Positions 56,289 through 64,000 of a DNA stretch of 64,000 nt are shown one piece after another. Source of the stretch: Sphingobacterium sp. B16(2022) (GTDB taxonomy: Bacteria > Bacteroidota > Bacteroidia > Sphingobacteriales > Sphingobacteriaceae); NCBI RefSeq assembly GCF_012030425.1, contig NZ_JAAUVN010000001.1, positions 434,001 through 498,000 of the forward strand. Reading direction: 5' to 3'. Each line of letters opens with the position of its first letter. Positions within the stretch are counted from its first letter, which is position 1. Both the position numbers and the translations under genes were made by a program. Below the pieces are notes generated by a model, which saw only the letters and a list, made by a program, of their open reading frames with translations, made no database searches and was not told where the DNA came from.

Positions 56289-56407
56289 GCTGCTTCAATT
56301 CAATTCGCCCATTTATTTTCTTATCGCTTCAGACATCGAACTTACAAAATTAATCTGTTTCCCGCTGTATGTATCAAAAATAGTATTTTTAGTATAAGCA
56401 GGACAAC

Positions 56408-57016
56408 TTACTCAGAAGAATTGATTTCTTTAATTAATTTACCTTCGTTATTCAGGATTTTAAACAGAGGATTGCCCAGACTGTCAACCGATATGATGAT
56501 ACGTGGTTTTTCATCTGGACCATTAATGACTAAACCTGAATTTCCATTGTCAGTCATTAAATTAATTCTATTCGTATTTCCACCAATTTTACCAGAAAGA
56601 TCCTTATCATTGATGACAATACCTGATTTATAGTGATTGTTTTTATTACTTTGCTGTGTTAAAATTCCAATTGCATCCGCATTGTCATAGTCAAAAGCCA
56701 AAGCGTAAGTATTGGTTTCCGGATTTTTTGAAATCGCTAATCCGCCGCATTCATCTCCTTTTTCATTATAAAATATGATACCTGCAGGATTTAATGCGCG
56801 TTTGTATTTTTTTCCGAATAAAATCGGTGGCTCCATCCTTTCTTGGTTGGAAATAATCATCCTATTTACGCCTTTATCATCAACGATATTGATCCGTTTG
56901 ACTGTAATCTCATCAAACTTTTGATGTAATGTATTGAACGAGTAAAAAAGCATTAGAAAAGCAATCGTTACTATCCCTGCATAAAATCCGACTATTAACT
57001 GAGCATTTTTTTTCAT
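56408..57016 (-). CDS. Orphan single-pass membrane protein
   Basis: A 202-residue protein with a short basic N-terminus, one membrane helix (about residues 8-26, LIVGFYAGIVTIAFLMLFY) and a beta-rich extracytoplasmic part. The latter contains near-repeated strands: VNRMIISNQERMEPP, SGIVINDKDLSGKIGGN and RIIISVDSLGNPLFK, which suggests a small repeat domain. I recognise no family. The next spacer, 57017-57311, holds nothing that I can identify. Confidence 0.75.
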   Translation of the reverse strand: MKKNAQLIVGFYAGIVTIAFLMLFYSFNTLHQKFDEITVKRINIVDDKGVNRMIISNQERMEPPILFGKKYKRALNPAGIIFYNEKGDECGGLAISKNPETNTYALAFDYDNADAIGILTQQSNKNNHYKSGIVINDKDLSGKIGGNTNRINLMTDNGNSGLVINGPDEKPRIIISVDSLGNPLFKILNNEGKLIKEINSSE

Positions 57017-57311
57017 CTTAAATTGAATTTTGTTCTTGTTTATTTTTAGTTATCCTTAATAATTGATCTATTTTCCAGCTTAGCCTGTGTGCACAACATG
57101 GAGGCCGACAAAACAAAGAACGAAAATTGCAGTAGTGTAAAATTGTAAAATATCATTTTTTATAGCTGACAGGTTAGAATAAGCGTAGGGAACACCATGT
57201 CGAGTTCGTAAGGGAGAGGGGGCATATCCATTTTAATGAAACAGTACGGGAAGTGGAGTGGTTACCAATCAAGATATATTAATCTTGATGACGTAAAGTA
57301 CGGATTAGAGA

Positions 57312-58118
57312 TTATAAAAAAGATGATGGTTTTTTGCCCGTAATGGCTTTAAAATCTTTTATAAAGTGAGACTGGTCATAGTATCCTGCATTTAACCCGA
57401 TTGCAGTTAAATTCGTTTTCTTGTGATCATTTTCGAATAAATTTCTAAATCTCACAATGTTTGAAAACTGTTTTGGTGAAGTGCCAACTTGTTTTCTGAA
57501 TTTTTTTTCAAATGAGTCTCTACTAATCTGCAGTTGACCTAATAGTTTTTTGATCGGAATAGAACCTTGGGAGTCAATAATTTCACGGATCGCTTCTTTA
57601 ATAATGCCATCCGTATGGGCACACAATAATTCCACAAGCAGAAACCTTTCTATTTTTTCGACCATCAGTTCGTATTCATTTTTTTTAGAGAAAATTTTAT
57701 TTAAGCAGGAAATTTGATGCCGGTTAAAAAAATTATCAAATGGTATAAATGTCTCAAAAAACTCATTTATGGGGGTATTAATCAATGCGGATGCCATCCC
57801 GGGATTAAAGATAATGACAAATAAAGTGGTGCACTTTGAGAATTCAAAATGGAGTGAAGTGCGGGCGATCCCAAAAGCGAAAGCTTTGGGTAAATCGATC
57901 ACCTCCTGATTTTTTTGCTTCAATGTGACTGCACCATTCAAAATATAGTTCAATGATACTGATGTGCTGGGAAGCGTTTCTAAATTTACTAAATCAGGAG
58001 TTTCCACTATCATAAACTCTTTGACATATTCTTGAAGAAATGGGTCTGGAGTAAATCTATATTCCTTTATTTTATTAAAGTGCTCTTGTTCAAAAAAAGC
58101 TATATTTTTCTTTCCCAT
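57312..58118 (-). CDS. AraC-family transcriptional regulator (DUF6597-type N-terminus)
   Basis: A 268-residue protein with an N-terminal cupin-like sensing domain (about 18-150; YRFTPDPFLQEYVKEFMIVE, then VSLNYILNGAVTLKQK and FAFGIARTSLHFEFSK) and a C-terminal AraC HTH (about 170-266; IPIKKLLGQLQISRDSFEKK and LNAGYYDQSHFIKDFKAITG). The first HTH is normal and the KPSSFL end matches the family. No target is obvious; it is the last gene of its strand before a 560-bp spacer. Confidence 0.9.
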   Translation of the reverse strand: MGKKNIAFFEQEHFNKIKEYRFTPDPFLQEYVKEFMIVETPDLVNLETLPSTSVSLNYILNGAVTLKQKNQEVIDLPKAFAFGIARTSLHFEFSKCTTLFVIIFNPGMASALINTPINEFFETFIPFDNFFNRHQISCLNKIFSKKNEYELMVEKIERFLLVELLCAHTDGIIKEAIREIIDSQGSIPIKKLLGQLQISRDSFEKKFRKQVGTSPKQFSNIVRFRNLFENDHKKTNLTAIGLNAGYYDQSHFIKDFKAITGKKPSSFL

Positions 58119-58392
58119 TTTAAGTATAGTTATGCATTTAATCCATTTGTTTTATCTACATGAATGTTTTTTGTTTTGATCCAAATTCAACAATTATCTT
58201 AAATAATCAAAGTGTTATTTTATAAATAGGTCTGATTTTTTTGGGTTTAAATTATTTATATATTAACTTTAGGTACAGATTGTCGATATAATGTTTGACG
58301 GAAAATGATTGTAGACATCATTGAAAAACAGTGTTTTTAGCAGGAATCGGTGCATTAGTAGTTGCGCAGTAAACTTAATAAATATTTGAAAT
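58119..58392. other. Spacer upstream of the AraC gene
   Basis: AT-rich sequence with no frame of note. No exact -33/-7 pair was found on either strand. Confidence 0.4.
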
Positions 58393-58494
58393 ATGAAAAA
58401 GGAAATCAATACGAGAGCGGTGATCATCCGTGCTTTCTTTATCTTTGTGGTATTTATGTTAGTAGGTGGTTATCTCGCATATATCGGTGTATAG
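58393..58494 (+). CDS. Putative 33-residue membrane microprotein
   Basis: ATG at 58393, TAG at 58492-58494. The peptide has a charged head (MKKEINTRAVIIR) and one hydrophobic helix (FFIFVVFMLVGGYLAYIGV). Charge bias and hydrophobicity are as expected for a small membrane protein, and the charged head plus helix resembles the start of larger inner-membrane division proteins, so it could also be the remnant N-terminus of a lost gene. Nothing after the stop continues the frame. Confidence 0.35.
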   Translation: MKKEINTRAVIIRAFFIFVVFMLVGGYLAYIGV

Positions 58495-58682
58495 AAGGTC
58501 CTCATCATCGTAATTAAATCATTGCTAAAGACTATGCGCGATCCGATCGTATTTATTAGAATGATATTCTTTTAGAAATTGACTATTGGAAAAGAGCGAA
58601 TTCTTCTTCATCTCTTATTTTCATGAGTTGTCGAATGCAGAAGTATTATAGCATTCCTCTTAAGGTAGCCTCTCTATCAAAC

Positions 58683-59144
58683 TTAGAACAACTGTATCGC
58701 TACAAAATAAAGTGCAGTGATCACCGCTGTTTGAACGATCACTTTTAGATATTTATTCTTTTGCGTGCTATTAGTTCTTAGGATATCCAAATTGTTTAGA
58801 AATGCTACGAGTGCAATTGCGATGAAGATACTTTTACCGTTAAAAATAAAAACCAAACAGAAGGGTAGTAGTGCAATAGCAAAATCGTACAACTTCAGTT
58901 TTTCTACTATGTTGTGCTGGTTCTGATCGATTTCTAGCGCTTGGACAATACTCGGAGAGTCTTTTTTGGGATAAGCCTTTAAAATTTCTCCTGATTTAGT
59001 CGGAATTAAAAAAGGTTTTCCTTTTTCCGTTGATCGCTCCATGGGTACATCGTCTTTGTATAACGATTGTTCACCAAACCAAGTTGAATATTTCATTTCA
59101 AAGATTGACTCCGGAAAGTTCGGTAATGTAAATTGGTATTTCAT
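58683..59144 (-). CDS. Orphan membrane protein
   Basis: A 153-residue protein of unknown family. The soluble N-terminal 85 residues include STWFGEQSLYKDD and GKPFLIPTKSGEILKAYPKK, resembling small beta-strand domains seen before membrane helices; two or three hydrophobic helices then follow (FAIALLPFCLVFIFN, IFIAIALVAFLNNL, VIVQTAVITALYFVAIQLF). It is 12 bp downstream of the GNAT gene and probably cotranscribed. Confidence 0.75.
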   Translation of the reverse strand: MKYQFTLPNFPESIFEMKYSTWFGEQSLYKDDVPMERSTEKGKPFLIPTKSGEILKAYPKKDSPSIVQALEIDQNQHNIVEKLKLYDFAIALLPFCLVFIFNGKSIFIAIALVAFLNNLDILRTNSTQKNKYLKVIVQTAVITALYFVAIQLF

Positions 59145-59156
59145 ATTTAGTTATAA

Positions 59157-59696
59157 TCAGTTTTGCTTCATGCTATATGTATAAATCACATTGTCCGAGT
59201 TATTTTCATCAATCACATCAGGCAATAGGATAAACCCATTCTTTTCTAGGAGTTGACGGGACTTTATATTATTTCGAACTGTCTTTGCCTCGATATGGTT
59301 GAGCTTTAAAGTAGAAATAGCATAGTTTAGGACCAGCTGTATTGCGCTACTCATCAAACCTTGGCCTTGAAATTCAGGTAGCAGTGCATAGCCCAGCTCT
59401 GCGGATTTTTTTTCAATATTGATCCTCCATATTGTAATTGTACCTGCAAATTGTTGAGTATCTCTCATGTTGATCGTAAAATAATGAGTTGTATCCATCC
59501 GCTTTTTGATAAATAATTGAATCTCTTCGAGGGATTGGTTTAGATCTCGTTTCATAAATTTATTGACCTCGGGGTCTGTGCGTAGTTTATGGATATTGAT
59601 CGTATCAGTAATGTCTATATATTTCAATAAGACATTGTTCAATAGCATGTGATGACTGATATCCTTAACTTTTGTCCCTACACTTTTGTCATTCAT
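59157..59696 (-). CDS. GNAT-family N-acetyltransferase (RimJ/RimL-like)
   Basis: A 179-residue protein with the GNAT fold. ELGYALLPEFQGQGLMSSAI contains the acetyl-CoA binding motif (QGQGL), then LNHIEAKTVRNNIKSRQLLE with the conserved Asn and NGFIL. The N-terminal part has TDPEVNKFMKRDLN. An internal ATG (MLLNNVLLKYI) is an alternative start. Substrate unknown. It lies between the orphans at 58683 and 59720 on the same strand. Confidence 0.9.
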   Translation of the reverse strand: MNDKSVGTKVKDISHHMLLNNVLLKYIDITDTINIHKLRTDPEVNKFMKRDLNQSLEEIQLFIKKRMDTTHYFTINMRDTQQFAGTITIWRINIEKKSAELGYALLPEFQGQGLMSSAIQLVLNYAISTLKLNHIEAKTVRNNIKSRQLLEKNGFILLPDVIDENNSDNVIYTYSMKQN

Positions 59697-59719
59697 ATTT
59701 TTTAAAGTTTAGATCACGG

Positions 59720-60106
59720 TTATTTTCTCTTTTCGGACTTCTTTTTCATGACAAATACAATTCCAGATGTACCGCCATCACCAGAAGTTACAGTGGTGTA
59801 ATCTAATGTTTCAACCAATTCAAAATCATTATCAACCATATGATTAAGAATGGCGGCATATGACATTTTATTCGTTAGAAACTCTGAATATTCTTTACCA
59901 GCTTTAAGCTGTTCTTCAGTTTCACCAAGATCAACATTGACCTTAAGTTTTTTTGATAGAAATTTTCCTTTAATTACAATATATGCATAAGTATATTGTT
60001 GATGTTGAGCAGGATTTTCAGTAGCAGTTTTTGTTTCTACAACCTCTTGTCCAAAGATGATCGTAGTGATGGACAATAAGAAGACAAGTAATGTTAGTTT
60101 TTTCAT
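59720..60106 (-). CDS. Small exported protein of unknown function
   Basis: About 128 residues from the ATG at 60106 (MKKLTLLVFLLSITTIIFGQ), with a clear signal peptide; three codons more are possible. The mature part is charged, with VVIKGKFLSKKLKV-like strands, a Glu/Lys-rich helix (TEEQLKAGKEYSEFLTNKMS) and ends KKKSEKRK. No family was recognised. It lies 28 bp after the TlpA-like gene on the minus strand and could share its transcript. Confidence 0.75.
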   Translation of the reverse strand: MKKLTLLVFLLSITTIIFGQEVVETKTATENPAQHQQYTYAYIVIKGKFLSKKLKVNVDLGETEEQLKAGKEYSEFLTNKMSYAAILNHMVDNDFELVETLDYTTVTSGDGGTSGIVFVMKKKSEKRK

Positions 60107-60134
60107 ATATATCATGTTCTATAATCTGTTTTTG

Positions 60135-61280
60135 CTAAATCTCAATTAATTTCTGGATTTTTTGTTCTATTTCTTTTATAAATAATTCGTCGGATCCTTC
60201 CCATCTATTCAGAATTTCTCCCTTTTCATTTATCAGTAATCTTAGCGGAACAGAAAAGACGAGGAGTTCACGTCTGATATTTTGTAGATTACCTGACTTA
60301 TAAGAAAGGTGTTTCCAAACGCCTATTTTGTCTTCTGAAATAGCCTTCTTCCACTTGACAAGATCCTCATCAATGGATATGGATAATACTTCAAATTTAT
60401 CTTTATATTTTTCTCTTAATGCTAATAGTTGTGGATGTTCTTCCCGACAAGGAATACACCAGCTCGCCCAAAAATCAATTAACAGGATCTTATCCTTAGC
60501 CAGTTGGTAAACATGAATGATATCGCTGTTAATATCAGATGCAGTGTAATTTTTGACACTATTTTGAATGTGATAGTCATCTAAAATGGTGATAAATTGT
60601 TTTATAGATTTATAATTAGTGTTGCTGTTTAAAATTTTATTATTTGAATTAAATAATGGTTTAAACTCTTTGTAACGTTCCCTTCCATATTTTCTCTTTA
60701 TTAAAATCTCTAGGCTCTCTAATGCTGCTAATGAAAAAGGGTGTTTTTTATAATAGGCTAATGCAGCGGTTATTCTCAAATTTTCGAGTGAGTCCATTTT
60801 GTTTGCTAAATGGATAATAGAATCTGTATACACTTTTGTTTTCTGAAAATGAGATAGCTGTTGATTTGTAAGCGCGATCTCTTTTCTAAGATCAAGGAAT
60901 AGTTCATTATATCGGATCTGATCTAATTGTGCATTGGATGGATTTTTCACCTTTGAATGAGGAATATTCGTTGCCAAATAAAGATGGGTTACATGTTCGG
61001 AAATATAAAAATCGTAAGATGACTCATTTTTGTCATATCTGATGTTATATTTTTCATTAATGCTCTTAGGAATGATCTTTTCGAAGACTCCGTTTCTTAT
61101 ATGTATTGAATCTAGCTGCGATCCATTTTTTGTAAGAAAAGAAATGATGACTTTCCCTTCAGATATTTCGCTATTACCGGTTATTTGTACCGTCTGAGAA
61201 AAACTCGAGGAACAATCAATAAAAATTAATACAATTACAAAAAGATAAGTTGATAATAATAAGAGAAATTTATTTGTCAT
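60135..61280 (-). CDS. TlpA-family thiol-disulfide oxidoreductase
   Basis: A 381-residue exported protein with a signal peptide ending SFSQ. The N-terminal domain resembles DUF4369 (VQITGNSEISEGKVIISF); the helical linker includes ELFLDLRKEIALTNQQLSHF, and the C-terminal thioredoxin domain has KILLIDFWASWCIPCREEH with Cys275/Cys278. The CIPC motif differs from the CGPC of the others. The cis-Pro segment is VFSVPLRLLI. It is the third intact TlpA-type gene in the window and belongs to no Sus operon here. Confidence 0.9.
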   Translation of the reverse strand: MTNKFLLLLSTYLFVIVLIFIDCSSSFSQTVQITGNSEISEGKVIISFLTKNGSQLDSIHIRNGVFEKIIPKSINEKYNIRYDKNESSYDFYISEHVTHLYLATNIPHSKVKNPSNAQLDQIRYNELFLDLRKEIALTNQQLSHFQKTKVYTDSIIHLANKMDSLENLRITAALAYYKKHPFSLAALESLEILIKRKYGRERYKEFKPLFNSNNKILNSNTNYKSIKQFITILDDYHIQNSVKNYTASDINSDIIHVYQLAKDKILLIDFWASWCIPCREEHPQLLALREKYKDKFEVLSISIDEDLVKWKKAISEDKIGVWKHLSYKSGNLQNIRRELLVFSVPLRLLINEKGEILNRWEGSDELFIKEIEQKIQKLIEI

Positions 61281-61777
61281 ATGAAAGCTTCAATTAATTC
61301 GTATCTTTTTACTTAATCAATTCTTAATTTACATACAGCCCAGAAGATCAGTAATATGATGAAGTTAGCTTTTTTTAGTTAAACTCTCGAATTATGAATC
61401 TATTGTTACAGTTGTTATAGAAATTTTTAACAGCAGTAAAAAGCTTCTACGCTTAAGTGCCGGTGGGGTGTATTGTACGGGAGTGTTTTTATGTGAAATA
61501 TTATCTTAATTTACCATAAGAGTTGCAGTATAAACAAAATAAAGACCAGATGTCTATTAAATATATAACAATTTTCATATGCTTGCATTTATTTCAAACC
61601 AGCCGGACCTTATACTGGCATGTGTGCAGATGAAGAAGTATGTAAAAAAACTTTTTGCATTAAAATATCTTTTAAATGAATTTGGTATTTTAGCGGATGA
61701 GTGGATACAAAGAAACATCAGAATAGGAATAAATAGAAAGTTGAGCTTCACCTAAAAAAAATTATAAAAAGACATTT
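61281..61777. other. Spacer between divergent genes
   Basis: 497 bp without a supported gene. A 58-codon frame at 61579-61755 was considered and not accepted. No clear promoter pair or hairpin was found. Confidence 0.45.
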
Positions 61778-62596
61778 ATGAATACATTTGACCATCAAAA
61801 GGGGGCGTACTTCTGTACCGGCGAAGCTAAGATTTACTATGAAGAAATAGGGAATCCTGATAAACCAGTAATAATTTTTCTTCATGGGGGGGTAGGAAAT
61901 ATGGAGGATTTTAATGTTTTGGTTCCACTTTTAGCAGATGATTTTAGGATAATTGGGATAGACAGCAGAGGACAGGGCAAATCTTCACTTGGATCTGACA
62001 AGCTAACTTATCAACTTTTGCAATCTGATATTGAGGCTTTGTTAAAGTCCTTGAACATCAATAATATTATAATTATTGGATTTAGTGATGGTGGAATTAT
62101 TTCGTACAGAATGGCAATTGAAAATGCTATAAAAATCAAAAAAATTGTGACTATAGGCGCTACATGGAACATTAAAGATCTATTAGCAACCGAAGAAATA
62201 TTTTTGAATGTAACGGCTGCCGGTTGGAAAGAAAAGTTTCCAGATAGTTTTAATCTCTATCAGAAATTAAATCCTGAGCCTGATTTTGAGAAGCTTATAA
62301 AATCAGTGGTAGCCTTATGGCTGGATAAAACCGAAACGGGATTTCCAAATGAAAGGGTGAGTGAAATCAATTGTCCAGCACTTATTGTAAGAGGTGACCA
62401 AGATCATTTATTTTCTAGAAAAAGTGTTTTCGAAGTTGCAGAATGTATAGATAATGCCGCACTTTTAAATATTCCTTTTGCAGGACATGTCGCCTATGAA
62501 GATCAACTGGAATTATTCTTCATTACTTTAAAGCAATTTTTAAATGAACAGTATTGCCGAGTGCAAAGCTCCAGGCGAATTGGGCATTTTACTTAA
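61778..62596 (+). CDS. Alpha/beta hydrolase
   Basis: A 272-residue cytosolic alpha/beta-hydrolase-fold protein. The oxyanion-hole segment is IIFLHGGVGNMEDF. The nucleophile elbow is IIGFSDGGIIS with Ser103, the acid is likely Asp207 (VRGDQDHLFS) and the base His237 (FAGHVAYED). It is like the alpha/beta hydrolase / proline iminopeptidase-type or BioH-type group; the substrate is not predictable. Unlike the hydrolase at 1109 it has a Ser nucleophile and no signal peptide. Confidence 0.9.
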   Translation: MNTFDHQKGAYFCTGEAKIYYEEIGNPDKPVIIFLHGGVGNMEDFNVLVPLLADDFRIIGIDSRGQGKSSLGSDKLTYQLLQSDIEALLKSLNINNIIIIGFSDGGIISYRMAIENAIKIKKIVTIGATWNIKDLLATEEIFLNVTAAGWKEKFPDSFNLYQKLNPEPDFEKLIKSVVALWLDKTETGFPNERVSEINCPALIVRGDQDHLFSRKSVFEVAECIDNAALLNIPFAGHVAYEDQLELFFITLKQFLNEQYCRVQSSRRIGHFT

Positions 62597-62701
62597 TAGA
62601 TGCGACCGTTCATTTAGTCGGTAAGGGAAGATATCAATACGGTATGTTATTTGATTCATCTTCCTGTATTTTTAGTTCAGTGTCAAATTGCACGCTAAAA
62701 C

Positions 62702-62731
62702 AAAAAGCCCAATCTTTCGACCGGGCTTTTT
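62702..62731. terminator. Bidirectional terminator between the hydrolase and GH76 genes
   Basis: AAAAAGCCC and GGGCTTTTT pair around a 12-nt loop, with T-rich sequence on both sides. It lies between the plus-strand hydrolase and the minus-strand GH76 gene. Confidence 0.8.
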
Positions 62732-62763
62732 GCTGTGATGCAGAGCATGAATATCTGTTATAT

Positions 62764-63966
62764 TTACTTTAGGGTGTCTGGCACTTGTGATAAACGGGCA
62801 TACATTTCAGCAAGGGCAAATTGATTTAATAGCCATTTCTGATCAGAAGGTTTTGCATCTGCAGTCCACTCTGTTCCGAATAAACCGTTTTTGTCTCGCA
62901 TGGCTTTCCATGCATGTTCCAAATTGGAATGAAAAGCTTGGATATATTGGCTGTTTTTATCTTGGTGGTAAAGCTCAATAAATCCTCTCAGCATGATGGC
63001 GATAAACCAATTGTCGCTTTTTTTAAGTACGGGATAGTTTGCAGTTTTATCCTTTCCATTTCCTGCGGGATAGAAGAAATAAGCCAATGCTGATTTTGCT
63101 GAGAGCTGTGCATCTTTCAGATATTTTTCTTCTTTGGTCAGCTTATACAGCAAGGCACCTGCTTGGATCATCTGTCCTGTATTGTAGGGATATTTCGTTT
63201 TCTGAATTTCCCCTTTCAGGTTGATGTTGTCCCAATATAAGTGATCGGCCGGATCCTCGAGATTTTTCATCGTCCAGTTGTAAAGTGTAACGGCTTGCGT
63301 AAGATACTTTTTTTCTTGTGTTGCTTCATATAATTTAAGTAAATAAACGACCGCAGGAGCATTGGAACAGGTGTTTTTAGATTCTTTTCGTTGTTCGCAC
63401 CAATAGATACCACCACCGAGCTTGTCATCCATACCACTTTCTACAAAAGTCCAGATTTCCTTTGACTTTGCTAAATATGCAGGATTTTTACTTTGCAAAT
63501 AGAGGTCAGCAAAGTCAATACCCAGCCAGATATTGTCGTCATAAAAGCGGTCTGATGTCGGCGCACTATTTACATAGGAGGCGTAGGCTGCAGGTTGACG
63601 TTTATCATAGTAATTCTCAAGTCCCGGAAGCACCTCTTGGTCAATATGCTTTTTGATCTCTGGATCATTTGATTTTTCAAGAAGTGCTGTGTAAGCGGAT
63701 AAGCTTCCTGAAAATGGCCAAAGATAGGAGTAGGGGTTTGATTTCTTGCTATTATCTCCATCTCCAAGATAGCTCGCATTGTAAGTCTGGTCAAAAGGAT
63801 AAACTTCGCGGAAAAGATGCTTGCCATCTGCTACACCATAAAGTTTTTCAATTATCTGCAGGCTTTTAACCGCTCGTTGATAAGCGGTATTTTCACTGGC
63901 TTGTTGTGCATAGAGACCTGTTGTAATTAACAGGGCGATCCCTGTTCCAACGATTTGCTTGATCAT
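62764..63966 (-). CDS. GH76-type glycoside hydrolase (alpha-mannanase-like)
   Basis: A 400-residue exported protein with a signal peptide ending LYAQ (residue 21). It has an (alpha/alpha)6-barrel architecture. The YDDNIWLGIDFADLY segment carries the Asp-Asp pair that is the catalytic signature of GH76, and GGGIYWCEQRKESKNTCSN and YPYNTGQMIQAGALLYK are further family blocks. GH76 members cut alpha-1,6-mannan, for example from yeast cell walls; other specificities in this fold are possible. The end is normal, so the gene is complete within 34 bp of the window edge. Neighbouring genes beyond the window are unknown. Confidence 0.9.
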   Translation of the reverse strand: MIKQIVGTGIALLITTGLYAQQASENTAYQRAVKSLQIIEKLYGVADGKHLFREVYPFDQTYNASYLGDGDNSKKSNPYSYLWPFSGSLSAYTALLEKSNDPEIKKHIDQEVLPGLENYYDKRQPAAYASYVNSAPTSDRFYDDNIWLGIDFADLYLQSKNPAYLAKSKEIWTFVESGMDDKLGGGIYWCEQRKESKNTCSNAPAVVYLLKLYEATQEKKYLTQAVTLYNWTMKNLEDPADHLYWDNINLKGEIQKTKYPYNTGQMIQAGALLYKLTKEEKYLKDAQLSAKSALAYFFYPAGNGKDKTANYPVLKKSDNWFIAIMLRGFIELYHQDKNSQYIQAFHSNLEHAWKAMRDKNGLFGTEWTADAKPSDQKWLLNQFALAEMYARLSQVPDTLK

Positions 63967-64000
63967 ATTCGTTATTTTTTAGTTGATTTTTCAAATGATG

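Noticed and set aside
61579..61755. 58-codon open frame in the spacer before the second alpha/beta hydrolase
   Set aside because: There is no ribosome-binding context, promoter or recognisable motif, and frames of this length arise by chance in AT-rich spacers. It was not listed as a gene.

Overview
The window is a piece of a Bacteroidota chromosome, most likely Sphingobacteriaceae and probably close to Sphingobacterium. The reasons are the low G+C content, the SusC/SusD pairs preceded by FecI-type sigma and FecR-type anti-sigma genes, the many lipoproteins with Bacteroidota-style N-termini, the weak Shine-Dalgarno signals, and promoters of the Bacteroidota form TTG-N(18-21)-TAnnTTTG. No rRNA, tRNA, CRISPR array or complete insertion sequence was seen.

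Layout. (1) 0.1-5 kb: LysR regulator divergent from a dehalogenase-like alpha/beta hydrolase, then a 5'-truncated second copy of the 3' part of a TlpA thioredoxin gene that is intact at 52.3-53.4 kb, then an SDR oxidoreductase and an AraC regulator. (2) 5-10 kb: LytS-type histidine kinase, a LytTR response regulator broken by an in-frame amber codon, and a tricorn-type S41 protease. (3) 10.5-12.6 kb: orphan exported protein translationally coupled to an APC permease. (4) 12.6-18.3 kb, minus strand: TonB receptor, DUF4876 lipoprotein and DUF6850-type outer-membrane protein. (5) 18.8-31 kb: a polysaccharide-utilisation locus with sigma, anti-sigma, SusC, SusD, a small lipoprotein, a GH109 enzyme, a GH110 enzyme and a DUF5009 membrane acyltransferase. 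The enzyme pair points to alpha-GalNAc/alpha-Gal (blood-group A/B-like) glycans. (6) 31.3-40.8 kb, minus strand: five tandem paralogous IPT/TIG lipoproteins. (7) 41.5-42.6 kb: TlpA-like reductase. (8) 43.2-53.5 kb: second sigma/anti-sigma/SusC/SusD operon with DUF4843, PKD-like and TlpA genes. (9) 54-57 kb: a lipoprotein plus a cholesterol-dependent-cytolysin-like (CDCL) protein, a convergent FGE-fold protein and an orphan membrane protein. (10) 57.3-64 kb: AraC regulator, small orphans, a GNAT acetyltransferase, another TlpA protein, an alpha/beta hydrolase and a GH76 enzyme.

How the genes work together. In both sigma-controlled loci the SusC protein carries an N-terminal STN domain. An outer-membrane ligand signal would therefore reach FecR and release the sigma factor, which would induce the locus. 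In the first locus the predicted glycosidases trim terminal alpha-GalNAc and alpha-Gal.

The most notable items are: the CDCL with its adjacent lipoprotein, a candidate interbacterial pore-forming toxin and immunity pair; a roughly 200-300 bp repeat in three copies whose inverted arms are kept paired by G-U-compatible changes, suggesting a structured RNA family; the five-gene TIG lipoprotein array with two repeated gene pairs; and relics of recombination (the TlpA fragment and a DUF5009 tail behind TlpA). All functional statements rest on motif recognition by eye; no database search was run.
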